From Mesotaenium endlicherianum (Eukaryota > Streptophyta > Zygnematophyceae > Zygnematales > Mesotaeniaceae): DNA of 39,292 nucleotides. The stretch is from positions 180,578 through 219,869 of the forward strand of contig WELA01006669.1 of the NCBI GenBank assembly GCA_009602735.1, written 5' to 3'. Both the position numbers and the translations under genes were made by a program. Each line of letters starts with the position of its first letter. Positions within the stretch are counted from its first letter, which is position 1. The notes under the pieces were generated by a model. The model saw nothing but the letters and a program-made list of their open reading frames with translations. It did not search any database and was not told where the DNA came from. This document shows positions 30,035 through 39,292 of this stretch, in pieces.

Positions 30035-33000
30035 ACCCCAAGACCCACTTCACGAGAAGGCAACACGCCAAGTGAGGTGGAGACCCCCGTTGAAGACGAC
30101 GTTCCAGCCCCAATGAGTTTGAGAGGTTACCTTGGAGGAGAGAAGGTCCACATCTTGGTGGATAGCGGAGCTCAAGGCAACTTCATTGCTGCAGATTTTG
30201 CCACCAAGCACGGTATTACTATGCGAACTCTTGACCACGACGAGGAGATTATGATGCCCGATGGATTCTCCTATACTACCCCTTCCAAGAAGACGTACCC
30301 CTTGGCACTCTCTATCAAGTCCTTCAAGGATAGAGTAGTGTTCTCCCCCATGCAATTGGGCAAGTACGACGTCATCCTAGGGACGCCTTGGTTGACCAAG
30401 CACAACCCCCAAGTTGATTGGAGGACCGGTACTATCAAGATCAAGAATGACATCACTTCAAGAATCTGTATTTTGCGCGCAATCCAGAATATCCAGACCC
30501 AAGACATCCAGAAGCCGGCACACGAGATACTATTGTCCGCCCTCCAACTCAAGAGACTTGTGAGGAAGGGACACGAGCTTCTTTTGGCCTTGATCACGCC
30601 AAAAGACATCAAGAAAGACATCGAGAGTCAAGAAGGCAGCCCCGTTCCCAAGGAGATACAAGAAGTCTTAGAGGACTACAAAGAAGTGTTCTCCCCGGAA
30701 TTGCCCAAGGGCCTACCCCCCAAAAGATTCGTAGACCACAAGATAGAGTTGGAGCCCGGAAGCAAGCCCATCTCTCGGCCTACGTTCAAAATGTCATACA
30801 CGGAGCTAGACGAAGTCAAGAAGCAAATCAAGGAGCTACTGGAGCATGGCTTCATTCGACCTAGCAAGTCGCCATTTGGAGCCCCGGTGCTATTTGTCAA
30901 GAAGAAAGATGGTACCTTGAGGATGTGTGTGGACTATCGCGCCCTCAACAAGATCACCATCAAGAATCGATACCCGCTGCCGCGCATGGATGAGCTCATG
31001 GACCGGCTGGTTGGAGCCAAGTACTTCACGAAGATTGACTTACGGAGCGGCTACCACCAGATTCGCATCGCAGAACCGGACATAGAGAAGACGGCATTCA
31101 GGACAAGATATGGACATTTTGAGTTCATGGTCCTGCCATTTGGACTCACCAACGCGCCAGCAACTTTCATGACTATGATGAACACCATATTTCAGCCCAT
31201 GTTGGACAGATTTGTGGTGGTATTCATCGATGACATCCTTATCTACAGCAAGACCCTTGAAGAGCATGCGAGACACTTGAAAGAAGTCCTTGAAGTATTG
31301 AAGCAAAACAAGCTGTTTGCGAAGGAGTCAAAATGCGAGTTTGCCAAACAAGAAGTGGAGTTCCTAGGTCTCCACGTGACTGCTGATGGCATCAAGATAG
31401 ACCCCAAGAAGACCACGGTGGTGGAGGAATGGCCAACCCCCACGACCAAGAAAGAACTCCAGTCATTCTTGGGATTTGCCAATTGGTACAGAAAATTCAT
31501 CCAAGGCTTCTCGCACATAGCAGCCCCCCTGACAGATCTACTCAAGAAGGACAGGCTATATACATGGACCGAGAAAGAGGAAGAGGCATTTCAAGAGTTA
31601 AAGCGAAGATTGACCACATCCCCGGTGCTCACACTCCCAAGTCCAAACCCAGATTGGCCCTTCCACGTCATCACCGATGCATCTTCCTATGCAATAGGAG
31701 CAATCCTGCTTCAAGACCAAGGCAAGGGACTGCAGCCCATCGCCTACGAGTCAAGGAAGCTAAATCCAGCCGAGCAAAATTATACAACCACGGAGCGAGA
31801 GGCATTGGCGATTGTACATGCCTTGAAGGTTTGGCGCTGCTACGTTGAAGGACGCAAAGTACTGGTCACCACGGACCACGAGGCGTTAAAGCACCTCCAA
31901 ACGCAGCCGTATCTCTCAAGGAGACAAGCAAGATGGAGCGGATACTTGCAACAATACAACATCACGATTCAGTACCAGCCCGGCAAGACAAACCCGGCTG
32001 ACCCCCTCTCAAGACTGCAATTAAATGCAGTGATGGTATCCCTGAAGACAGATCTGGAAGCTCGATTTTCAGCCGCCTATGAAAGAGACCCTTACTACAA
32101 GAACGGAGAAGCAGCCTTGGACCCATGCAAGAAGCAAGAAGGCAATTATTGGGTGAGGCAAGATACGGGCCAGAGATGTGTTCCTAATGACATAGACCTC
32201 CGGCTCTTGCTTCTACGAGAAGCACACGACAACCCTCTTGGAGGACACTTTGGAATCCTAAGGACCACGGGCGTTCTAGCTAGGACTTATTGTTGGCCAG
32301 GCATGTCTAAGCAAGTCAAGGAGTACTGCAGGAGCTGTGACACATGCCAAAGAATCAAGCCATCATCGCAAAAGGCGGGAGGACTCCTCCAACCACTACC
32401 AATCCCCGAAAGACAATGGACGGACATCTCAATGGACCTTATCGTGGACTTGCCCGTGACACCTCGAGGCCATAATGCAATACTCACGGTGGTGGACAGA
32501 CTTACCAAGATGGCTCATTTTATTCCCACGACGACTAAGGCTACAGCACCACAACTTGCAAGACTCATCTTTGACAACATCTTCCGACTCCATGGACTAC
32601 CATCAAGAATTGTGTCAGATAGAGATCCAAGATTCACAAGCCATTTCTGGAAAAATCTCTTCAAGAACTTGGGTACATCGCTGGATATGTCTACTGCCTA
32701 CCACCCACAATCAGATGGGCAAACCGAGCGTATGAATCGTACCCTAAAGACCTCTCTAAAGGCCTACGTGTCTACCCTCGAGCAAGACTGGGACATGTAC
32801 TTGACCCCCCTCGAGTTTGCCTACAACAACACTACGCAGGCCTCTACCCAAGAGTCCCCATTCTTCCTCAACTATGGCTTCCATCCGACCACGCCACTGA
32901 GCTTCACGGCTGGCCATGATGAAGTACCTGCAGCCACAGATTTTATGGAGACATTAGAAGCAGCCCTTACAGCAGCGAAGAAAGCTCTACAACACGCGCA

Positions 33001-33607
33001 AGATGCTCAAGCAAGAGTGGCGAACAGATCCAGAAGAGAAATTACGTACAGAGTGGGTGACAACGTGTTACTATCATCCAAGAACATTTCCCTGAACAAC
33101 AGGCCTGCCGGCAGCAAGTTCTCTCCCAAGTATTTGGGACCCTTCAAGATTATCCAGCAAGTCAACCCCGTTGCTTTCAAGCTAGAACTTCCCCAGACTA
33201 TGCACATCGACCCCGTATTCCACGCTTCCCTCTTCAAGCCATATGTGCAACCCGACAACAAGTTCCCAGGACGTGTGACAACCCCACCAGCCCCAACAAT
33301 AGTGGATGATCATTTGGAGTACGAAGTGGAAGACATAGTGGCTATGAGAAATTTCAGGAGACAGCAGCAATACTTGATCAAGTGGAAAGGATATCCAGAT
33401 TCGGAGAATAGTTGGGTGGCGGCGCACTACCTTGACAAAGTTCAGAGAAAGTTGAAGCGCTTCCATGCCGCCAACCCCCATCTTGGACCAGCCCCAAGTC
33501 TCTCTACTAGAAGCCCGAAGACTTCAGGGAGGCAGCCTGCCACCATCAAGAAGCAGCAGAAGACCCCTTGGAGGCAGCCTGCAAGAACAAGAAAGAGGAA
33601 AAATTGA
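30002..33607 (+). CDS. pol: Element B Pol: protease, RT, RNase H, integrase, chromodomain
   Basis: This is one uninterrupted frame, open from 29942 (1221 residues in that numbering), entered by -1 frameshift at 29999-30005. In order: aspartic protease with DSG at residue 74 ([12 protein letters not shown]); RT with FIDD at 428-431; RNase H with ITDASS (D579), TTEREALAI and TTDHEAL; integrase zinc domain ([10 protein letters not shown] near 761, CRSCDTC); integrase core D832, D893 and E929 with 35 residues between the last two; GPF module near 1066; and a chromodomain at about 1126-1175 ([28 protein letters not shown]). The C-terminus is a short basic tail. The chromodomain after GPF/Y marks a chromovirus and is thought to guide integration to methylated-histone chromatin. 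No stops or shifts were found, so the protein may be functional. Confidence 0.96.
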   Translation, partial: KRTAPVGQEPTTPRPTSREGNTPSEVETPVEDDVPAPMSLRGYLGGEKVHILVDSGAQGNFIAADFATKHGITMRTLDHDEEIMMPDGFSYTTPSKKTYPLALSIKSFKDRVVFSPMQLGKYDVILGTPWLTKHNPQVDWRTGTIKIKNDITSRICILRAIQNIQTQDIQKPAHEILLSALQLKRLVRKGHELLLALITPKDIKKDIESQEGSPVPKEIQEVLEDYKEVFSPELPKGLPPKRFVDHKIELEPGSKPISRPTFKMSYTELDEVKKQIKELLEHGFIRPSKSPFGAPVLFVKKKDGTLRMCVDYRALNKITIKNRYPLPRMDELMDRLVGAKYFTKIDLRSGYHQIRIAEPDIEKTAFRTRYGHFEFMVLPFGLTNAPATFMTMMNTIFQPMLDRFVVVFIDDILIYSKTLEEHARHLKEVLEVLKQNKLFAKESKCEFAKQEVEFLGLHVTADGIKIDPKKTTVVEEWPTPTTKKELQSFLGFANWYRKFIQGFSHIAAPLTDLLKKDRLYTWTEKEEEAFQELKRRLTTSPVLTLPSPNPDWPFHVITDASSYAIGAILLQDQGKGLQPIAYESRKLNPAEQNYTTTEREALAIVHALKVWRCYVEGRKVLVTTDHEALKHLQTQPYLSRRQARWSGYLQQYNITIQYQPGKTNPADPLSRLQLNAVMVSLKTDLEARFSAAYERDPYYKNGEAALDPCKKQEGNYWVRQDTGQRCVPNDIDLRLLLLREAHDNPLGGHFGILRTTGVLARTYCWPGMSKQVKEYCRSCDTCQRIKPSSQKAGGLLQPLPIPERQWTDISMDLIVDLPVTPRGHNAILTVVDRLTKMAHFIPTTTKATAPQLARLIFDNIFRLHGLPSRIVSDRDPRFTSHFWKNLFKNLGTSLDMSTAYHPQSDGQTERMNRTLKTSLKAYVSTLEQDWDMYLTPLEFAYNNTTQASTQESPFFLNYGFHPTTPLSFTAGHDEVPAATDFMETLEAALTAAKKALQHAQDAQARVANRSRREITYRVGDNVLLSSKNISLNNRPAGSKFSPKYLGPFKIIQQVNPVAFKLELPQTMHIDPVFHASLFKPYVQPDNKFPGRVTTPPAPTIVDDHLEYEVEDIVAMRNFRRQQQYLIKWKGYPDSENSWVAAHYLDKVQRKLKRFHAANPHLGPAPSLSTRSPKTSGRQPATIKKQQKTPWRQPARTRKRKN

Positions 33608-34232
33608 CATTAGACACTCTTCTCTTCTCGCAGTTTCTGGACAGAAAACTAAAACTGCTACTGGTGATAGGTCTCTGCATAATAAATTCTGAAAATTTAC
33701 CTGGCTGTAGTCCATGAGTAGCCGGTCATTTAGAGTCCAAGTTTGCTCAATTTGGAGCACTGGTGAGAGAGATATGATGCTCTAAGTAGAAGGGGGTCAG
33801 GCTGCTGGCATTGTTAGGGCAGAATATGCCTTCTGACATTGTGCCCTCCCCTGAACTTGGAATGCTCTGAAACTCAAGACTCTGGTAGAACATCTTACAG
33901 CGCCCAGTTTGAGACTTAGTTTGCAGAATTTGGAGAAGTATAGAAGGACTTATGATTTTCAGAAGTTTCTGCACAGATTTGGAGGAGTGCCTACTCTCTC
34001 AGCTCTCAACGACACTGCAGAAATGAGAATGCTCTCAAATTTGGTGACCCGGTAGAGTTCTCCGACGCGGTCCATGTGGCACTCAAATTTTCAGATTTGG
34101 AGCAGTTCTGTGGCCGCTATGAGTTTTTGAATTTGTGGCAGATTCTGGGCCAACTTGTACAATTTTCTTTATCATTAAGGAGTAGGCTAGCCAATAAGGT
34201 CACACCACCTACGACCTTGCCTAGTCTACCTT

Positions 34233-34343
34233 ACATGTGTAGCACCTGACTTGGCGCCTTTGACTAGTCCTCTTCACATGTGTGGCATCTGACTTGAAAC
34301 TGTTGACTAGTTTGCTCCACATGTGTAAGACCTGACTTGACGC
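34233..34343 (+). repeat. 43-bp tandem repeat before the B polypurine tract
   Basis: ACATGTGT starts at 34233, 34276 and 34319, each followed by a CTGACTTG word and, in the first two units, TTGACTAGT. The spacing is exactly 43 bases, giving about two and a half units. Confidence 0.75.
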
Positions 34344-34365
34344 GCCGAGACGTCGCTTTTTCTAT

Positions 34366-34373
34366 CGGGGGGG
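34366..34373 (+). other. Polypurine tract of element B
   Basis: A run of G residues (CGGGGGGG) ending four bases before the TGTAGTG start of the 3' LTR, the position expected for plus-strand priming. Confidence 0.75.
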
Positions 34374-34376
34374 TGA

Positions 34377-34879
34377 TGTAGTGATTTGAGTTATTATATA
34401 TTAGTTTGCATATATTTTAATGTTTTCAAATATATTTGGAGTAGTATTGTGTGGAGTCAAGTGTGAATAGGTACTCTAGTAACTTGGTTCATGTCCTTTG
34501 AACCTTCCAAGGCATTTTCGAAGTTAGAGGAAAGACCTAGAAGAACTCCATGTGGCAAAAGTCAGATGTGCCATTTTTAGGTCAAAAGGACATGTGTACA
34601 TTATTCTAGAAAGAGGTGGCAAGTTTTGGGATGTGTTGGGTGCCAACACATCAACATACACCTTCCTAGAAATTACTTATGTAGCAAGTATATAAACAAG
34701 AGCTAGAACATAGAAAGACATTCCAGAATCACTCTTGTACTTGCCAAAATCCAGAAATATATTAACTTTCAAGAAGCCATCTCTCTTTCAAGAAGCTGCC
34801 ACTTGTGTTCAAAGATCCTTGTCTTGAATAGATAAAGTATTCTGTTTTACTAAGTACTTTATCTATCTGTTTCACTACA
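34377..34879 (+). repeat. 3' LTR of element B
   Basis: 503 bp, TGTAGTG...ACTACA, the same length as the 5' LTR and nearly identical to it. The base after it (34880) already belongs to an inverted A-family RT fragment. Confidence 0.95.
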
Positions 34880-35455
34880 CAATCTCTGACTGCTTGCACC
34901 TTCTCCCGCTCCACCTTGACTTCTTCAGCTCCCACTATACATGCCCAACAAACTCAACTTCCTTGACACAGCATTCGCACTTGCTCACCTTCCCATACAG
35001 CTTTTGATCTCTTAAGACCTCTAACACATGCTCCTCCTAGGTCTTCAAGTAGATCAAGATGTCGTCCAATTTCTTCCCACAAACTGGTCCAAGTAGGGTT
35101 TGAAGATACTACTCATGAGACCCATGAATGTAACAGGTGCATTAGTCAACCCAAAAGGCATAACTTTGAACTCGAATATGATATTGCGAGTCCTGAAAGC
35201 AGTCTTCTGAACGTCTCCTTCCGCGACCCGTACTTGGTGATAACCACTCCTCACATCGATCTTTGAGAATTACTTTGCAACTACAAGCCTGTCAATCAAC
35301 TCGTGCACTTGTGAAAGTGGTTACCCATTCTTGATGGTGATCTTGTTGAGTGCTCGATAGTCCACACACACCATCCTTCTTTTTCACAATGACTGGCGTT
35401 GCAAATAGAAACTCTGTTGTAAATCCTCTTCATCCATCTCTTCTTCTTATCGCAC
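34880..35455 (-). pseudogene. Inverted A-family reverse transcriptase fragment
   Basis: Read on the minus strand, this gives RT blocks very like element A: a damaged start (GCAACGCCAGTC, KKKDG-like), [54 protein letters not shown] and then degenerate sequence up to VQAV at 34885. There are several stops and shifts, and part of the DYRAL region is shortened. It is not the copy at 25245-26155 but a separate member of the same family. It begins exactly at the end of the B LTR. Confidence 0.82.
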
Positions 35456-35854
35456 TTCCTCTAAGTTAGTCACACAGACAACTTCTTCTCTCCTAAAGTC
35501 ACACAGACTTAGCTGGTCACACAGACAGCTTCCTTTAGTCACACGGACAAGGCTACACAAACCTGTAGCAGATACAGCACTTAGCATAGATCTTGCACAC
35601 ACTCTTTCCTCGGAGACTCTTCTTCTTTCTTACACACAAGAGTTCACCATACATCTCTTTTCACAGTGCCTATATTCTCTTGGCGGTTGCTCACCTACCT
35701 CACACTCATTGACACTCAAGACCTAATGTCCAACTAGCCTACACATCTACACACTCAACACAAAGTCAACACATCGACGGTCCACCCACTATGACTATAA
35801 TACAAGTCTACTTTATGCATCAACACACACCCATGTATGCACACCAAACCGACA
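35456..35854. other. CT-rich spacer with GTCACACAGAC words, no gene
   Basis: No reading frame of interest. GTCACACAGAC occurs at 35469-35479, 35498-35508 and 35516-35526, with a one-base variant (GTCACACGGAC) at 35538-35548. The rest is rich in CACA and CT. It could be noncoding debris of the inverted element, but I recognise nothing. Confidence 0.5.
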
Positions 35855-36088
35855 CATGTAAGGTCATAGGTTTATAAAGTGCATTTTTTAGTTCCTTAAA
35901 AGTATGTTTTGATTGCTTAGAAGTATAAAGTGCATTTTTATGGTCATTGAATTTGGTGAAGTATTGAGAGAGTTACGGATTTACGGAGTATAATTAGCTT
36001 TGAGGTCAATTGACAACTGTCCTTAATTTGCGGTGAGCGCGACCGTCGGATTGACCCACAACGTCGAGCGATCAGGATCGTTAGAGTC
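35855..36088 (+). repeat. A-family LTR fragment, direct orientation
   Basis: It starts TGTAAGGTCATAGGTTTATAAAG exactly like the A LTRs and follows them, with substitutions and a small deletion, to GTTAGAGT. It is then joined to an inverted LTR fragment. Confidence 0.85.
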
Positions 36089-36529
36089 CTAGGAGGGAGG
36101 GCCGCTTAGCAACAAAATTTCTAAGTGTTTGTCAAATCGTCCCTTCCATATTATCCATGAGTAGGCCAGATCAGCCTCATCCAACGTGTCGGGCCAATTT
36201 GACGTCCACATGCATGCATCAAAATATCTACAATATACTAATGTATTCGCGCTAGGCTATTCCGAAACCTCTAGGTAAGTTGACCTGGTCGGCACTCTGC
36301 GTCAGCCAAAATTACGTGAAGGTTCAAATTCACTCTAACAGCCCAGATCGCTCGACGCTGTTGATCAACCCGACGGTCGCGCTCATCGTGAATTAAGGAC
36401 AGTTGTCGACCAACCTTTAAACAAATTAAACTTCTGAAATCCATTACTTCTTCAATACTCAACCATATTTGACAAATTTTATATCCAAATAATCTCAAAA
36501 AATGCAATCTACATGTGTATGATCTTACA
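36087..36529 (-). repeat. A-family LTR fragment, inverted
   Basis: On the minus strand this begins TGTAAGATCATAC at 36529 and follows the A LTR through GGTTGGTCGACAACTGTCC, GCGCGACCGTCGG and the ATGCATGCATGTGGACG segment to the GGCCCTCCC/CCTAGG region. With the preceding fragment it forms a fold-back pair, with the shared ~200-base 5' parts in opposite orientation. Confidence 0.85.
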
Positions 36530-36990
36530 CCTCGTCATCTCCTTCACTATCTCATATTGTACACATGACTTGGGCCTATCTTGCCCTTACTTAGTAAGCC
36601 ACATTCTAGAATACACCACTGTGAGGGAAGCCTGATTGAGTCGAGCTACAGCGACGTGGACATGTGTGCATTGCACACACCAACCTCTCAAAAAGAATCC
36701 TAGGGATATTTGGGTGATCATGGGTCGTAATTTTTTCCCGAGCACCTCGATCGCCAGCAAGCAATATGTCCATCAATGACTTCACACTCGGTATGCTTGT
36801 GACCAAAAACTTCTGCCCGCTCTCGTCATGAACAACAGATGCACATGAATGGAAAATGGTTACCACTTGCGTGTGATAGCCGTGACTCACCTTCCAGATA
36901 CTTCTCAGTACAATCCTTGACCTGGCCATTGCACTTTGCATTCTCCTGGGAAGGGTTGTGAGAGGCTGCCCCTGGAGAATGAAACATGAC
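36530..36990. other. No recognisable feature
   Basis: Mixed-composition sequence between the inverted LTR and the D fragment. A minus-strand open stretch (36606-37079) has no family resemblance I can see and is probably chance. On the minus strand the bases next to the LTR (GAAGGAGATGACGAGG) could be a decayed polypurine tract. Confidence 0.4.
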
Positions 36991-37034
36991 ACAGTGAACA
37001 CTAGTGGGATTGCTACCAGCAGGAGATGGCAGAG

Positions 37035-37158
37035 ACATCTCTCACCCAAAAAGAGCAGGATCGCGTCTGCAAGCAACAAGAAGTCAGCTATTGGGGCAGG
37101 TTATAGACCTCACGCTCTCACCTGGCTCATCTGGGCATGCTTGGCGTCATATAAGTAT
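37035..37158 (+). pseudogene. Probable C-terminal remnant of a DNMT3-like methyltransferase (element D)
   Basis: At 37088-37108 one frame reads LLGQVID and, after an apparent one-base loss, the next frame reads ALTWLIWACLA. The methyltransferase of M ends RVRLLGQAIDANVLTWLL. At DNA level CTATTGGGGCAGGTTATAGA lines up with CTCCTTGGCCAGGCTATCGA. The match is short, but its position, a few hundred bases before the related RT, is the same as in M. Upstream, no further motif could be placed with confidence. Confidence 0.5.
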
Positions 37159-37506
37159 TTATAGTACTGTGGAGATCCTGAGAATTGGCATCTGTACGCC
37201 TTTCTTAACGACGAAAGCGAGAGCAAAATCTTACAAGAGTCGGAGGACAACGACGACCTACCAGATCTTACTGACGGACAGGAGGAGAGTTCCAAATACG
37301 CACGGGTGCGTGGAGCAAGAAGAGAACAAGGCCGAGGCAGGTGGTGACACCCGCTGTCCACGGCCGGGGCCACGATGGCGGTAAAGGAGAAGACGCAAGG
37401 ATGTGCGTGTCGGGCTGCAATATAGCACGTCGAGCTACCTTCATAGGAGCTCGCCAAGAGGAGATATTGTTCCTAAGCGCATGAGCCGACCAAGGAGAAG
37501 CAGGTT

Positions 37507-38465
37507 ATGTGCGTGAAGGGACGCAAAGAAGGTGCCATCAAGGTGGCGCAATCAACCAGTGGGAGGTTAAGGGCTGATGAGACAACAAAGACGCCAGCGG
37601 CTGGGGGGGCTGCGTGGAGTCTTGGAGAAGGACTAACGGCATCGCAAGCGAGTGCCGTCAACAAGCTATTAGAGGAGAAGCGAAATTTCTCTGCTTTCAA
37701 CATGAAGTAGCTAGGACGCTACAAGCATACTCAGATGCGCGTGCCGCTGCAAAATCCGTAACCCATCTTCAAGTGGCGTCATTGACTAAGCAAGATGGAG
37801 TGGGAGCTGGTGGAGAAGCGATGTGACGAGCTTCAAGAGGCGGGACTCATTGAGGAGTCTTCATCAAATTTTGCGGCACCGACGGTGATGCCACTAAAGA
37901 AGGATACTTATGGCAAGTGTTCAAAGAAGCACATGTGTGGTGACTACCATGCGTTGAACGCAATCACCGAGCCCAACAAGTACCCCATGCCAACATTGGA
38001 GGAGATCTTTGACAACATCGGCAATTAAGAATGGTTTTTTACATATGGACTTGAGGCAGGGATTTAACCAAATTGAAATAGCACCAAAGGATCGAGACAG
38101 GACAGCCTTGTGGGATCCGGACAAGTTGTACCGGTGACGTACTATGCCATTTGGGTTAAAGAATGCGCCTCCACTATTCCAGAAGATGATGGATAAGGTG
38201 TTGAGTGGGCTGCCGTTTGCACGTTGCTACATCCACGACGCGCTTATCTACAGCCAGAACTTTGAGGAGCACCTTGACCATGTATGGCAAGTGTTGGATA
38301 GGATCCACTCCACAAGGCTGAGGTGCCATTCAGGGAAATAATGCCACTTTGGCGCTAGAACTGTGATGTATCTCGGGCATGAGGTCAGCCCTGGAGGACT
38401 TGGCGCACAGCAAGCAAAGGTGGAGGCCATCACGAAGATACCCGTTTTGACGGATGTCTCGAAGC
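37507..38465 (+). pseudogene. Element D reverse transcriptase (decayed)
   Basis: The lead-in SLGEGLTASQASAVNKLLEE corresponds to the LTGAQAAQLTALLDTR lead-in of M. After several stops (37708, 37768, 37786) the frame reads FAAPTVMPLKKDTYGKCSKK, MCGDYHALN, NKYPMPTLEEIFDNIGN, stop, then in another frame HMDLRQGFNQIEIAPKD, MPFGLKNAPPLFQKMMD and ARCYIHDALIYS. The catalytic box is YIHD, so the first Asp of the pair is His. EVSPGGLGAQQAKVEAI and VLTDVSKLRGLS follow. Inactive. Confidence 0.85.
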
Positions 38466-38507
38466 TAAGGGGCCTTTCTCGGATTGGCCAATTTTCATTG
38501 ACGCCTT

Positions 38508-38816
38508 GTGCCTGATTCCAGTAGTATCGCTAAGTCGATTAATCGACTGGTATGCAAGGGACAAGCGTGGGAGTGGGGTAAGGAGCAGCAGGTTGCGTAC
38601 AAGGCGCTCAAGGGGAGCTTGGTGCGGCATCCTACTTACGCACGCCAGATTTCTCATGTGAATATATTTTGCAGGCAGACTGGAGCTAGGGAGGGCTTGG
38701 AGCAATATCGGTACAGAGTGATGATGACCAGGAGTATGTGGTGGCATATGCCAGCCGGAGCAACAATGCGGCTGAGAGTAACTACGGCTCTTATGAAGGG
38801 GAGTGCTTGGCAACCG
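38508..38816 (+). pseudogene. Element D connection domain and RNase H start (decayed)
   Basis: Fragments in shifting frames: WEWGKEQQVAYKALKGSLVR (connection), then near 38733 [20 protein letters not shown] and GECLATV, matching [17 protein letters not shown] and GECLAAV of M. The similarity stops at about 38816. Confidence 0.78.
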
Positions 38817-38819
38817 TGT

Positions 38820-39292
38820 TTAACACTAAATATGTTCACTCCAAATCTAATTATGATCATAAGTTGCATATTTTTATAATCTTCAATGAATACATGGTAG
38901 TTGAGCATGAAAGCAAATTACCAAGATTTTCAGTGTTAGTGTAAGTATTTATTGTTGAACGCATGTTTGATAGAAATTTTGTTGAAATCTTTTGCGAAGC
39001 TTGATGTACATTATAATTGATTATTCGAGATGCAAATGAATGTTACCACAAACTAATTGATCATTAGAGATACAAAATGAATTTCAGTATGAAGTTGGAT
39101 TTGAGAGATGATTGAAGAGATGCACTATTTGACCTGTGAATGGCATCGCGATCGTTGGCAATTGTACGGAGAAGAGCGGGTGCGGGGCGCAGCGTAGAGG
39201 GCAACCCAAGTGTACGAAGTGTACTCCAAAATAAAAAGCAGACAAAGAAATAGAGCAGAACGTGATGTGAAATAAGCACACAGACGACCGAG
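38820..39292. other. AT-rich end of window, no gene seen
   Basis: The sequence turns AT-rich at the end of the D fragment. A weak 40-base near-repeat is visible (AATTGATTATTCGAGATG at 39015 and AATTGATCATTAGAGATA at 39055). No coding, RNA or element terminus could be recognised. Confidence 0.45.

Larger units (their letters stand above)
33608..34376 (+). other. 3' noncoding region of element B
   Basis: About 770 bases lie between the pol stop and the 3' LTR. I see no coding frame of note. The last part (34233-34343) is a 43-bp tandem repeat, and a G-run polypurine tract ends the region. Short words such as AATTTGGAG and CTCAAATTT recur in loosely repetitive fashion. Confidence 0.7.
28200..34879 (+). 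mobile_element. Element B: young, apparently intact Ty3/gypsy chromovirus
   Basis: This 6680-bp element has 503-bp LTRs at both ends (TGTAGTG...ACTACA), an initiator-Met-type PBS, a full gag, a full pol in the -1 frame with a recognisable frameshift signal, a 3' noncoding region and a polypurine tract. All catalytic residues I checked are present. The LTRs differ at two positions by eye, so insertion is recent. The five bases next to the element are TAGAA on the left and CAATC on the right, so there is no target-site duplication. The right flank is an inverted A-family RT fragment, not the rest of the A LTR it seems to have entered. Confidence 0.95.
36991..38819 (+). mobile_element. Element D: decayed fragment of a second M-type element
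   Basis: In order on the + strand: a short match to the methyltransferase C-terminus (37088-37135), a spacer, RT (about 37606-38465) and RNase H (about 38550-38816). The RT wording matches M (CGDY.ALN, YPMPT.EEIFD, MPFGLKNAP, ARCYI.DAL), not A or B. The sequence is more AT-rich than M and full of stops and shifts. Similarity ends abruptly near 38820. No LTR or integrase was found. Confidence 0.72.

Noticed and set aside
183..34879. Endogenous pararetrovirus (caulimovirus-like) origin of the RT segments
   Set aside because: All three main elements have LTRs or PPT/PBS signals and integrase domains, which pararetroviruses lack; no movement or coat protein was seen.
35456..35548. CRISPR-like array from the GTCACACAGAC repeats
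   Set aside because: Words are too short and irregularly spaced, there are no cas genes, and the context is eukaryotic.
36606..37079. Minus-strand 157-residue open frame
   Set aside because: No resemblance to a known family, no composition signal, and it overlaps the D fragment on the other strand.

Overview
The window is eukaryotic repeat DNA, almost certainly from the green plant lineage. It is a nest of Ty3/gypsy-type LTR retrotransposons. I see no host gene, rRNA, tRNA, CRISPR array or bacterial feature. Plant-type signs are primer-binding sites resembling the 3' end of initiator-Met tRNA and chromodomain-bearing pol (chromovirus) polyproteins. I cannot name the species. The closest precedent I recall for the key element is retrotransposons with cytosine methyltransferases in the alga Klebsormidium nitens and in Symbiodinium (de Mendoza and colleagues, 2018).

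Layout. (1) Element A (183-28199) is an old, decayed chromovirus: 5' LTR, PBS, gag and protease on the left; reverse transcriptase, RNase H, integrase, a chromodomain, PPT and a truncated 3' LTR on the right. (2) Inside the pol of A sits element M (about 2809-25180), a visibly GC-rich and unusual element. Its order is gag with two CCHC knuckles, a long Ala/Pro-rich region, aspartic protease, an Arg/Pro-rich linker, a DNMT3-like C5-cytosine DNA methyltransferase, reverse transcriptase, RNase H, integrase and a C-terminal PHD-finger-like domain. It is broken by stops and frameshifts. (3) Element B (28200-34879) is young and apparently intact: 503-bp LTRs that differ at two positions by eye, a full gag, a full pol, and a textbook -1 frameshift signal between them. 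(4) The right end (34880-39292) is debris: an inverted A-family RT fragment, a fold-back pair of A-family LTRs, and a decayed second member of the M family (element D) that keeps a probable methyltransferase tail followed by RT and RNase H.

Assembly warning. The window holds three single-N positions (1807, 11041, 17015). After each N the sequence restarts inside sequence already given before it (25, 5095 and 5356 bases). At 1807, removing one 25-base copy plus the N restores a continuous gag frame. The apparent triplication of the middle of M is therefore most simply three overlapping contigs that were never merged. The true M would be about 10.45 kb shorter, roughly 11.9 kb. Copies 2 and 3 are annotated as they stand but should not be read as independent genes.

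How the parts fit. In M the methyltransferase lies between protease and RT, in the same frame as RT in the uninterrupted copies, so it looks like part of a Pol polyprotein. M thus combines a chromatin writer (DNMT) with a possible chromatin reader (PHD) after integrase, whereas A and B carry a chromodomain at that place. The likely order of events is A first, M inserted into A, then B arriving recently.
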